In this document: positions 18,579 to 25,260 of the stretch, one piece after another
Layout: each line of letters opens with the position of its first letter
How positions within the stretch are numbered: position 1 is the first letter of the stretch
Source of the DNA: Pyxidicoccus sp. MSG2
GTDB lineage: Bacteria > Myxococcota > Myxococcia > Myxococcales > Myxococcaceae
Length of the DNA: 64,000 nt
NCBI RefSeq assembly: GCF_026626705.1
Contig: NZ_JAPNKC010000001.1
Coordinates: 10,316,001-10,380,000 of the forward strand
Reading direction: 5' to 3'
Made by a program: the position numbers and the translations under genes
The notes under the pieces: model-generated
What the model was told of the DNA's origin: nothing
Databases searched by the model: none
The model's input: the letters and a program-made list of their open reading frames with translations, nothing else

Positions 18579-20242
18579 AGCTGCTGGTGCTGCCACCGCA
18601 CCGCGACGTGACGCTCGCTCCGGAAACTCCCGAGGGATGGCACGTCATGGACGTGGCCCGGGACTTCTGCCGCCGTGTCGTCTCCGATGCGGCCATGGCG
18701 GACGCCATCCAGGCTCGTGTGACGGCACCCGCGACGCCGCGGTCCATGCGGGAGCTGCTCCTGCTGCGCGCGGGTCAGGTGCTGTCGTTGCGTGAGCAGC
18801 GCTACGGCCACACCCGACTCCGGGCCCTGGGCGCGGTGCTCACGGCCCTCTCGGGGCCTCCGAGCGGCGTGCGCCTGCGGCTCGATGACCTGGAACTGGA
18901 AGAGGGCACCACCGAGCGGAGCGCGGACGTGCTGCGCACCGTGGGACAGCCCGCGCCCTACGCGGAGGACCTGGCCCGGGCCGCCGAGCGCTTCCCGCAG
19001 GCGGAGCGCGTGCGCCTCTGGCTGGAGCGGGACCAGCAATTGCCGGCGGCGGCGTGGCTCGCGCGGGCCTGTCCGCCGCAGGTGCCTCTCGAGGTCGCGG
19101 GGCCCTTCGCGGTGGCGCACCGGAAGGTGCTGGCGCGGATGCCCATGTTCCAGCGGGCGGAGTTCGTCGATGCCGCCGCGCCCCTGCGCTGGCGCGTGGC
19201 CCCGCTGGACGGTGAGCCGGGGCCAGGGTCACTCGTCTGGATTCCCGAGGCGCTCGACCTGCTGGTGTGCACATTCGCGCCCCCGCTCAACGCGTCCGAT
19301 GCGCTGCTCTTCGACGCACCCGCGCCCAGGGACCTGGGGACACTGACGACGAAGCAGGTGCTCGGGGCCTGCACGCCAGGGGAATTGAAGGGCTTCACCG
19401 GCGGCGCTCCCTGGGGCGGACATGTGCTGGTTGCCTCGCTCCCGCACGCGGAGGCCCTCATCGAGAGCGGCTGCCGCGTCGCGGTGGTGGGGTTCTGTGC
19501 CGTGCGCGAAGGCTTCATGGTGGACCCGCTGGGCACCCGGATGAACGTGCAGGACCTGGCACGCTGCGCACGGCGACTGAGGGATGCGGGCGTGCGGCTC
19601 GTCGCGGAGTGGTGGGTGGGGGCTCCGGGAGTGGACGAGGCGGCGCTGGAGGAGACGCTCGCGGCGCTCGATGCGGAGCCGCTCTTCGACCACGTGGCCG
19701 GAGCGCGTCCCTTCCATTGGCCCCTGGAACACCGGGGCCTCGACCGTCCGTTCCAACGTCTCTCCGTGGAGCCGCAACGTCCTCCACCGGACCGGGACCT
19801 CGCCCGAAGCCAGCCCTTCGAGGCTCCGAACACGATTCCGACTGCACGGCTCCCCGAGGTGCTCGCGGCCCTGAGCACCCGCCTGATGCAGCGAGCCCCC
19901 CTGAACCCGGGGCGCGTCGCGGCCGCCTGCCTCCGTGGGCCCACGGCTCCGTCTCCCGTGAGGGAAGACGCCTCCGAGCGCGCGCCCATCCGCCTGGACG
20001 ATGACTGCGCGCTCGTCCAACTGCCGGCATCCCTCGACGGTGCGCCGAAGCCCACGTGGTACGCGGCGAACCTGCGCACGGGCACGGTGCTCGCGATGGA
20101 CGCGCGCCTCGCGCCGAAGCTCGCGGGCCTGGACCACCCGGTGCCCGCGGCCGACGCACTGGGCGCCGTCCCCGAGGCACAGCGGCGGAAGCTGGTGGAC
20201 ACGTTGGTGGGAAAGACAGTCCTGACGAGGGTGTACGAATGA
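18575..20242 (+). CDS. Radical-SAM-like protein lacking the Fe-S cysteine motif
   Basis: A 555-aa protein between the two short LanB genes. It begins KLLVLPPHRDVTL, like B12-binding radical SAM proteins. Its middle (about residues 285-370) follows the second half of a radical-SAM barrel: ALIESGCRVAVVGFCAVREG, then a helix, then AGVRLVAEWWVGAPG.DEAALEETLAAL. The eight or so cysteines are scattered and none forms CxxxCxxC, so it should not carry the [4Fe-4S] cluster; this suggests a pseudo-enzyme or structural partner. The C-terminal 80 residues look like a small separate domain. TTG 18575 is preceded by GGAGGGAGG and overlaps the upstream stop. The fold call is inference; another unrelated function is possible. 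Confidence 0.5.
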   Translation: MKLLVLPPHRDVTLAPETPEGWHVMDVARDFCRRVVSDAAMADAIQARVTAPATPRSMRELLLLRAGQVLSLREQRYGHTRLRALGAVLTALSGPPSGVRLRLDDLELEEGTTERSADVLRTVGQPAPYAEDLARAAERFPQAERVRLWLERDQQLPAAAWLARACPPQVPLEVAGPFAVAHRKVLARMPMFQRAEFVDAAAPLRWRVAPLDGEPGPGSLVWIPEALDLLVCTFAPPLNASDALLFDAPAPRDLGTLTTKQVLGACTPGELKGFTGGAPWGGHVLVASLPHAEALIESGCRVAVVGFCAVREGFMVDPLGTRMNVQDLARCARRLRDAGVRLVAEWWVGAPGVDEAALEETLAALDAEPLFDHVAGARPFHWPLEHRGLDRPFQRLSVEPQRPPPDRDLARSQPFEAPNTIPTARLPEVLAALSTRLMQRAPLNPGRVAAACLRGPTAPSPVREDASERAPIRLDDDCALVQLPASLDGAPKPTWYAANLRTGTVLAMDARLAPKLAGLDHPVPAADALGAVPEAQRRKLVDTLVGKTVLTRVYE

Positions 20243-22536
20243 GCGAGACCTGGACGCTGGGCGAGGTCTTCGTGCTGCGGCACGCGGGCTTCCCGTTCGA
20301 CTGGCTGGAGTCGCTCGGGCTGTCGGCGGAGCTGGTGGCACAGACCTCCCAGCTCCTCGCGGACGAGGACGCACTGCTCGCGGCGGCACGGGCCGACGGC
20401 GGTGACGCCGATGCGCGTTCCCTCCAGGAGGCGCTCACCCAGGGCCGCGAGCCCGCGCTCAAGCCCCGCCATGGCTCCGCGCTCCGGGACGCGCTGTCCC
20501 GCTACCTCGCGAGCCGTCAGGCGCTCCAGACCCGCTACGCCGGGGAGCGCGCGACGCTGCGACGGCAGTTGCGTGAGCGGGCCGCGGACCCCGCCATCCA
20601 GGAGGCGGTGTTCCTCTCCAGCCCGGCCATGTTCGACAACGTCTGGGCGCGCTACCTGAAGGGCGGCGAGCGGCCGGACACCTCCGACGCGCGCCGGGTG
20701 GAGCGGCAGGTCTACACGTACCTCCAGCGCTTCTGCGCGAAGAACGAGACGACGAGCTTCTTCGGCCCCATCTCCTACGGCGAGCGCACCGCCGACGACG
20801 GCTACGACGTGCGTACGGTGCCCAGCGACAACACGCGCCGCCGCACGTTCTTCTCCTTCTGGGCGGTGACGGAGCTGGCTCGCGCCGTGGGACGCGAGCG
20901 CACGCTTCGCCCGCACCTGCCGCTGCGCCTCAACCCGCTCTTCACCGTGACGCCCGGCCGGGCCGCGTGTGCCCCGCTGAAGCTGGACGTGCCCCTGTCC
21001 CCCCAGGCGGAGCAGCTCCTGTCCGTGCTGCGCGAGCACCCCACGCCGGTGGAGGCGGCCCGGGTGCTCGGCGTCGCGACGGAGGACGTGGAGCGGCAGG
21101 CCCTGCCGCTGGTGAAGGCCGCGCTGCTCCTGTGGGGCCTGCCCTTCCGGCCGAACGACTTCGGCACCTTCGAGAGCCTGCGCGACTCCGTGGCGGCGCT
21201 GCCCGAGTCCGACGCACGGGCCCGCTGGCTGGAGCGGCTGGACACGCTCGCGCGCATGCGCGCCGACTTCGAGACGGCGGACCTCGCCCGCCGCCGTGAG
21301 CTGCTCCCGCGCCTGGAGGCCGCCTTCACCGAGGCCACCACCAAGCCCGCCAGGCGCGGCGAGGGCCAGGTGTACGCGGACCGGCTCATCATCTACGAGG
21401 AGGCCAGCTCCCCGTTCCGCCTGCGCTTCGGCGCGCGCTTCACCGAGCAACTGGAGGCGGCGCTCACGGGCGCGCTGGAGCTGTCGGCCGCGTACGGCGA
21501 GAAGGTGCAGCGCGGCTTCAAGGAGCAGGTGCGCGACGCGCTCGGCCCGGACGAGACGCCGGTGGACCTCCTCGAGTACGCGGTGCGGCTGCGCCCGGAC
21601 AACGTGTCGGGGAGCCGCTTCTCACCGGTGCCCCCGGTGCTGCTGGAGGAAGACGGCGCCCGCACGCGCGCGCTGCCCACGGACTTCCTCGGCACCTCCA
21701 CGCCGGGCGGACGCTACGCGCTGCCGGACGTGTGTCTCGCGGCGAAGCCGGACGGCGGTGGCTTCGAGGTCATGCTCGCGCGCGTCCACCACCACCTGCT
21801 GCTGTGGAGCTGGCTGAGCGCCTTCCAGCCGGCGCGCGAGCGGTACGCGTCGGTGGCCTCGCGCTGGCTGGACGCGGACCCGGCCGCGCGCGGGCTGGTG
21901 GGGCTCTCCATCCGCCGCCGCAACAAGGGCTTCTACGTCTTCCCGGGGCGGCGGCTGGTGTACTCGGTGTCGGACGTGCTGGACGTGGAGGACGGCGCGC
22001 TGACGCCGGCCGACGTGAAGGTGCTCCCCACGCCCCAGGGCCCGGTGCTGGTGGACGGGAAGGGCGAGCGGCTGAGCCTGTACCTGCCGCTGGACGACTT
22101 CTCCTCGTACCCGCCCTTCGCGGCGCTCGCGCACACCCAGGTGCTGCATGCGCCACTGCGCACGAAGGGCAGCCACCTGCCCCGGCTGAGCGTGGGCGGC
22201 GCGGTGTATCAGCGCGAGCGGTGGGACCTGTCCGCGGAGCGGCTGGCGAAGCCCGTGGGCTTCGAGATGTTCCTCGCCGTGCAGCGCGAGCGCCGGGCGG
22301 GCGGGTGGCCCCGCTTCGTCTTCATGCGCAGCTCGAAGGAGCGCAAGCCGTACCTCATCGACACCGCGAGCCCCTTCGCCCTGGATCTGCTCTCCCACCT
22401 CGCCCGCGAGGCGGAGCGGCTGTCCGTGGAGGAGATGTACCCCGCGCCCGAGCAGCTCTGGCTGAAGGACGCGCGAGGCCGCTACACGTGTGAGCTGCGG
22501 ATGCAGTTCACCCGGTGGACGGGCGGGCCGGGGTGA
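20239..22536 (+). CDS. Short LanB-like protein 2 (lantibiotic dehydratase N-domain only)
   Basis: A 765-aa paralogue of the protein at 16248. Both share FPFDWLE.LG near the N-terminus and the central YLQRFCAKNETTSFFGPISY motif (about residues 155-174 here). Its C-terminal region has YQRERWDLS, PRFVFMRSSKERKPYLIDTA and EEMYPAPEQLWL, matching the end of the LanB glutamylation domain. No elimination domain follows. ATG 20239 overlaps the previous stop (ATGA). The three genes 16248-22536 are thus translationally coupled and probably make a multi-protein modification complex acting on a peptide. Full dehydration chemistry is unlikely without the missing domain; aminoacyl transfer from tRNA is the alternative suggested by other short LanBs. 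Confidence 0.78.
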   Translation: MSETWTLGEVFVLRHAGFPFDWLESLGLSAELVAQTSQLLADEDALLAAARADGGDADARSLQEALTQGREPALKPRHGSALRDALSRYLASRQALQTRYAGERATLRRQLRERAADPAIQEAVFLSSPAMFDNVWARYLKGGERPDTSDARRVERQVYTYLQRFCAKNETTSFFGPISYGERTADDGYDVRTVPSDNTRRRTFFSFWAVTELARAVGRERTLRPHLPLRLNPLFTVTPGRAACAPLKLDVPLSPQAEQLLSVLREHPTPVEAARVLGVATEDVERQALPLVKAALLLWGLPFRPNDFGTFESLRDSVAALPESDARARWLERLDTLARMRADFETADLARRRELLPRLEAAFTEATTKPARRGEGQVYADRLIIYEEASSPFRLRFGARFTEQLEAALTGALELSAAYGEKVQRGFKEQVRDALGPDETPVDLLEYAVRLRPDNVSGSRFSPVPPVLLEEDGARTRALPTDFLGTSTPGGRYALPDVCLAAKPDGGGFEVMLARVHHHLLLWSWLSAFQPARERYASVASRWLDADPAARGLVGLSIRRRNKGFYVFPGRRLVYSVSDVLDVEDGALTPADVKVLPTPQGPVLVDGKGERLSLYLPLDDFSSYPPFAALAHTQVLHAPLRTKGSHLPRLSVGGAVYQRERWDLSAERLAKPVGFEMFLAVQRERRAGGWPRFVFMRSSKERKPYLIDTASPFALDLLSHLAREAERLSVEEMYPAPEQLWLKDARGRYTCELRMQFTRWTGGPG

Positions 22537-22564
22537 CGAAGCGGCAAAACGCGCCGGGCTCCCT

Positions 22565-22595
22565 TTGACATCCGGGGTGTATCAGCGGCCAGAAT
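22565..22595 (+). promoter_or_regulatory. Possible sigma-70-type promoter before the small proteins
   Basis: A perfect TTGACA at 22565-22570 lies in the 133-bp gap after the second short LanB gene. The best -10 is CAGAAT at 22590-22595 (4 of 6), with a long 19-bp spacer. It would give the 152-aa gene its own promoter. The evidence is modest because of the spacer. Confidence 0.28.
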
Positions 22596-22669
22596 GCCCC
22601 CATGCCCGGGCCTGGCGGGGCTTTCCGCCCCTGCTGGGATGACGGGCCCTTTTTCTGGAGAGAGAGCCC

Positions 22670-23128
22670 ATGGCTGGAGAGAACCAGGTCGTCCCCCCAC
22701 CGAAGAAGCTGAAGAAGCCAGTGGCGGAGCTGCGCGCGGAGCTGCTCGTCGACAAGGACGTCATCGAGCAGGCCCGCATGTTGAAGGTCGACCTGGCCGA
22801 GTACGTGGAGAAGATCCTCGACTACGCCCAGAACCCCGAGAAGCCGCCCCAGCTCGTCATCACCCCGGACGAGGAGCTGAAGGCCCAGGACCCCAGCGTC
22901 CCCACCGTCGAGGAGCTCCAGACGCACCTGGAGAAGATCATCAACGGCGAGGTGATGATCAGCCGCGCGCAGCAGCTGGACGGCTTCAACGACAAGGACG
23001 CGGACGCCCGCTACAAGACGGCGCTCGCCTCCGACGCCGCCCAGAAGGGTGCGCCCGAGGCTCGCAAGGGCGCGTCGCCCACGGCCCTCCAGGCTGATCC
23101 GAAGAAGCCGTCCACCCCGAAGAACTGA
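22670..23128 (+). CDS. Small charged helical protein, candidate scaffold/substrate of the short-LanB locus
   Basis: A 152-aa soluble protein I do not recognise. The N-terminal half is rich in Lys/Glu/Leu and predicted helical (AELRAELLVDKDVIEQARML, VDLAEYVEKILDYAQ). The C-terminal third is a disordered-looking Lys/Ala/Pro/Ser tail ending PKKPSTPKN. It has no cysteine, so it could not be a lanthionine precursor itself. It follows the short-LanB genes by 133 bp in the same direction. AGAGAG precedes ATG. A helical leader plus flexible tail fits a peptide or scaffold acted on by the locus, but a regulator or chaperone is equally possible. Confidence 0.5.
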   Translation: MAGENQVVPPPKKLKKPVAELRAELLVDKDVIEQARMLKVDLAEYVEKILDYAQNPEKPPQLVITPDEELKAQDPSVPTVEELQTHLEKIINGEVMISRAQQLDGFNDKDADARYKTALASDAAQKGAPEARKGASPTALQADPKKPSTPKN

Positions 23129-23135
23129 GTCACCC

Positions 23136-23160
23136 TCCGGGGCCGGGTAATTTCCCCGGA
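23136..23160 (+). terminator. Hairpin after the 152-aa gene, possible terminator/attenuator
   Basis: A 7-bp inverted repeat (TCCGGGG 23136-23142, CCCCGGA 23154-23160) with an 11-nt loop begins 8 nt after the stop codon and is followed by ATTTC. A second small hairpin (CCCCTG 23186-23191, CAGGGG 23198-23203) comes 25 nt later. The U tract is poor, so partial termination is more likely than complete. Confidence 0.35.
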
Positions 23161-23287
23161 ATTTCACGCCCAGTTGAACGCCAACCCCCTGGATTTTCAG
23201 GGGTTCCACTCGGGCAGACAGTTTTTTCGGGTAACACGGAAACAATCAGGCCGAGTTCCCGACAATCATTTCAACAGGAACACTTGA

Positions 23288-23304
23288 TGGCCGCACGGCG
23301 GCCA
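23288..23304 (+). promoter_or_regulatory. Stem-loop just upstream of the ribosome-binding site of the Gly-rich protein gene
   Basis: TGGCCG (23288-23293) and CGGCCA (23299-23304) form a 6-bp stem with a 5-nt loop, ending a few nt before AAAAGGA, the RBS for ATG 23324. The surrounding 195-bp gap (23129-23323) is visibly richer in A/T than its neighbours, with a T6 run near 23221-23226. It may influence translation; there is no further support. Confidence 0.3.
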
Positions 23305-23323
23305 CTACCAAAAGGACTCGACC

Positions 23324-23731
23324 ATGGGTGGAATTGGCAAGGCTCTCGGCAAGGTGATGGACATCGTCAAGCCGTTCGTGTCGATGGTCAACCCGCTCCT
23401 GGGCGCGGCCATGGGCTTCGCCAGCGGCCTGATGCAGGGCAAGAACCCCCTGCAGTCGCTGATCGGCGCGGCCACCGACCTCATCCCCGGCGGGATGGGC
23501 GGCGTCATGGGCAACGTCCTAGGGAAGTTTGGCGGGAAGGCGCTCATGGACGGCATGGGCGGCAACAGCCTGCTGAGCGGCGCGCTGAACCTGGCGACCG
23601 GCAAGAGCAAGGTCACCGACATCGTTGGCGACTTCCTCAAGAGCAGCGCCACGAAGGCCTTCACGGCCCAGGGCATGGGCAACACGGCCGAGCTGGCCGC
23701 CCAGCGCATGTCCCAGTTCCTGACCCAGTAA
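23324..23731 (+). CDS. Small Gly/Met-rich amphipathic protein, bacteriocin-like composition
   Basis: A 135-aa protein with no recognised domain. It is rich in Gly, Leu, Met and small residues, with repeated GG pairs (LIPGGMGGVMGN, KFGGKALMDGMGGNS) and alternating hydrophobic stretches such as FVSMVNPLLGAAMGFASGLM. There is no signal peptide and no Cys. A good RBS (AAAAGGA) precedes ATG. A dedicated upstream region of lower GC suggests it is strongly or separately expressed. The composition resembles membrane-active peptides or structural oligomers. It may be the product or substrate of the short-LanB locus, or an unrelated pore-type protein. The GNAT-like gene starts 3 nt after its stop. Confidence 0.5.
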   Translation: MGGIGKALGKVMDIVKPFVSMVNPLLGAAMGFASGLMQGKNPLQSLIGAATDLIPGGMGGVMGNVLGKFGGKALMDGMGGNSLLSGALNLATGKSKVTDIVGDFLKSSATKAFTAQGMGNTAELAAQRMSQFLTQ

Positions 23732-23734
23732 TCG

Positions 23735-24136
23735 ATGACCCCCATCCCCTACGTTCCGGAGCTGCACTTCGAGCAGATCAAGGGCTGGCTGCAGCTCTGG
23801 AACGAGTCGATGACACACGACGCCCTGCCGCAGACCGGGTACATCATCCCGGGCCGTGCGGCGGGGTTTCTGTATCGTACGGACAGCTCGGTGGCGCTCA
23901 TCGAGAACCTCGTCGCCGCGCCGGGAATGTCGCGCGAGGAGCGCTCCACGTACGTCGATGCCATCGTCGCCGCCATCTGCGCGGAGGCCGGAAGGCTCGG
24001 CTTCAAGATCCTCCTCGGCTACACGCAGCTGGACGCGGTGGTGAAGCGCGCGGAGCGCTTCGGCTTCGCGCACATCGGTAGCAACTTCCACCTGGTGGCC
24101 CTGCCGCTCAACATGGCCAAGGACACCGGGACTTGA
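23735..24136 (+). CDS. GNAT-like acyltransferase-fold protein
   Basis: A 133-aa protein. Strands and helices follow a short GNAT plan: AGFLYRTDSSVALIENLVAA, then REERSTYVDAIVAAICAEAG, then GFKILLGYTQLDAVVKRAERFGF, a typical C-terminal GNAT helix-strand. The classical Q/RxxGxG/A acetyl-CoA loop is not evident (around residues 67-72 it is PGMSREE), so activity is uncertain. It sits 3 nt after the Gly-rich protein and its stop overlaps the TTG of the FAD enzyme, so the three are co-expressed. It could acylate the small neighbouring protein or be a non-catalytic fold. Confidence 0.5.
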   Translation: MTPIPYVPELHFEQIKGWLQLWNESMTHDALPQTGYIIPGRAAGFLYRTDSSVALIENLVAAPGMSREERSTYVDAIVAAICAEAGRLGFKILLGYTQLDAVVKRAERFGFAHIGSNFHLVALPLNMAKDTGT

Positions 24137-25242
24137 AGAGCGCTGTGCGACCGCGCGCCGACCTCGTGATTCTCGGAGCTGGCGTCGTCGGTCTTTCGGC
24201 CGCGCGCCGGCTCGTTTCGCTTGGAGCCTCCGTCACCGTGCTGGACGCCGTGGACCCTGGAGGCCGGGGCTCGCGTGCCGCCGCCGGTGTCGCCATCCCC
24301 TCGGTGCGGCTGTTCGACGACCTGGACCTGCTCACCTTCGCGCGCGCGGGCCGGGCCGCCCTGGCCAGGGACCTCGAGTCACTTCCCGGAGGTGACCGGC
24401 TCCGGCGCGGGCAGGGCATCCTGCGCGTCATGCCGGACGCGAAGGCTCGGGACTCGCTCGTGGAGAAGGCCGCGAAGGACGCGGAGGGGCCGGGCCTCTG
24501 GGTGGACGCGGCGAAGCTCGTGGAGCTGGAGCCCGCGCTGGAAGGCACGCCCCTCTTCGGCGCCTTCGACAGCACGCATGGCCACATGGTGGACACGGAC
24601 GGCTACGTCAACGCGCTCCGGGACGCCGCCATCCGCGAGGGCGTGCGTGTGCGGACGGGCACCGCCGCGCGCTCCATCACCGAGACTTCCGACGGCGTCG
24701 AGGTCCACCTGGAGGGCGAGACGCTCCGCGCGGATCAGCTCCTCGTCAGCGCGGGGCCGTGGTCGGCGGGCGTGGCGGGACTGCCCGCCCTGCCGCTGAA
24801 GCCGGTGCGCGGGCAGATGCTGGTGGTGCACCAGCCGGGGCTCCAGCTCACGCGGGTGGTCTCCGGCCCCTCGTACCTGGCGCCCTGGCGCGAGGGAGAA
24901 ATCGTCGTCGGCGCCACGGAGGAGGACGCGGGCTTCGTGGAGCAGGTGACGCCCGCGGGCCTGCTGCACCTGAGCGCCACGGTGGCGAAGCTCGCGCCAC
25001 GCCTGCGGGACGCCCGCTTCGTCCGCGCCTGGGCGGGGCTGCGCGCGGTGACGCCGGACGGTCGCCCGTACATCGGCCGCTACCCCGGCACCCGGCACAC
25101 CTACGTCGCCACCGGGCTGGGAGGGCAGGGCATCCTCACCGGCGCCTTCACCGGTGCGTCTATCGTGGAACTCATGGAGCACGGCCGCTGTGACGCGGTG
25201 GCCCCGTTCGACCCGGCTCGCGCCATCGCCGCGAGGCCTTGA
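24133..25242 (+). CDS. FAD-dependent amine/amino-acid oxidase (DAO family)
   Basis: A 369-aa flavoprotein. It has an N-terminal Rossmann motif DLVILGAGVVGLSAARRL, a FAD-contact VDTDGYVNALRDAAI region, and the C-terminal signature AVTPDGRPYIG..PGTRHTYVATGLGGQGI shared by glycine oxidase (ThiO)- and DadA-like enzymes. It would oxidise an amine or amino acid to imine plus H2O2. The TTG start overlaps the previous stop. Its position as last gene of the plus-strand run after the short-LanB genes fits a tailoring oxidase, but a housekeeping amino-acid oxidase role cannot be excluded. It converges on the TPR gene; the 18-bp gap holds a 12-bp palindrome GGCCCGCGGGCC (25249-25260). Confidence 0.85.
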   Translation: MKSAVRPRADLVILGAGVVGLSAARRLVSLGASVTVLDAVDPGGRGSRAAAGVAIPSVRLFDDLDLLTFARAGRAALARDLESLPGGDRLRRGQGILRVMPDAKARDSLVEKAAKDAEGPGLWVDAAKLVELEPALEGTPLFGAFDSTHGHMVDTDGYVNALRDAAIREGVRVRTGTAARSITETSDGVEVHLEGETLRADQLLVSAGPWSAGVAGLPALPLKPVRGQMLVVHQPGLQLTRVVSGPSYLAPWREGEIVVGATEEDAGFVEQVTPAGLLHLSATVAKLAPRLRDARFVRAWAGLRAVTPDGRPYIGRYPGTRHTYVATGLGGQGILTGAFTGASIVELMEHGRCDAVAPFDPARAIAARP

Positions 25243-25260
25243 CTCCAGGGCCCGCGGGCC

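Noticed and set aside
16248-22536. Classical class I lanthipeptide cluster
   Set aside because: Both LanB-like proteins lack the elimination domain, there is no LanC, and neither small protein contains cysteine.
25249-25260. 12-bp palindrome GGCCCGCGGGCC between converging genes as a terminator
   Set aside because: No loop and no T tract in either direction; simple GC-rich palindromes are common here.
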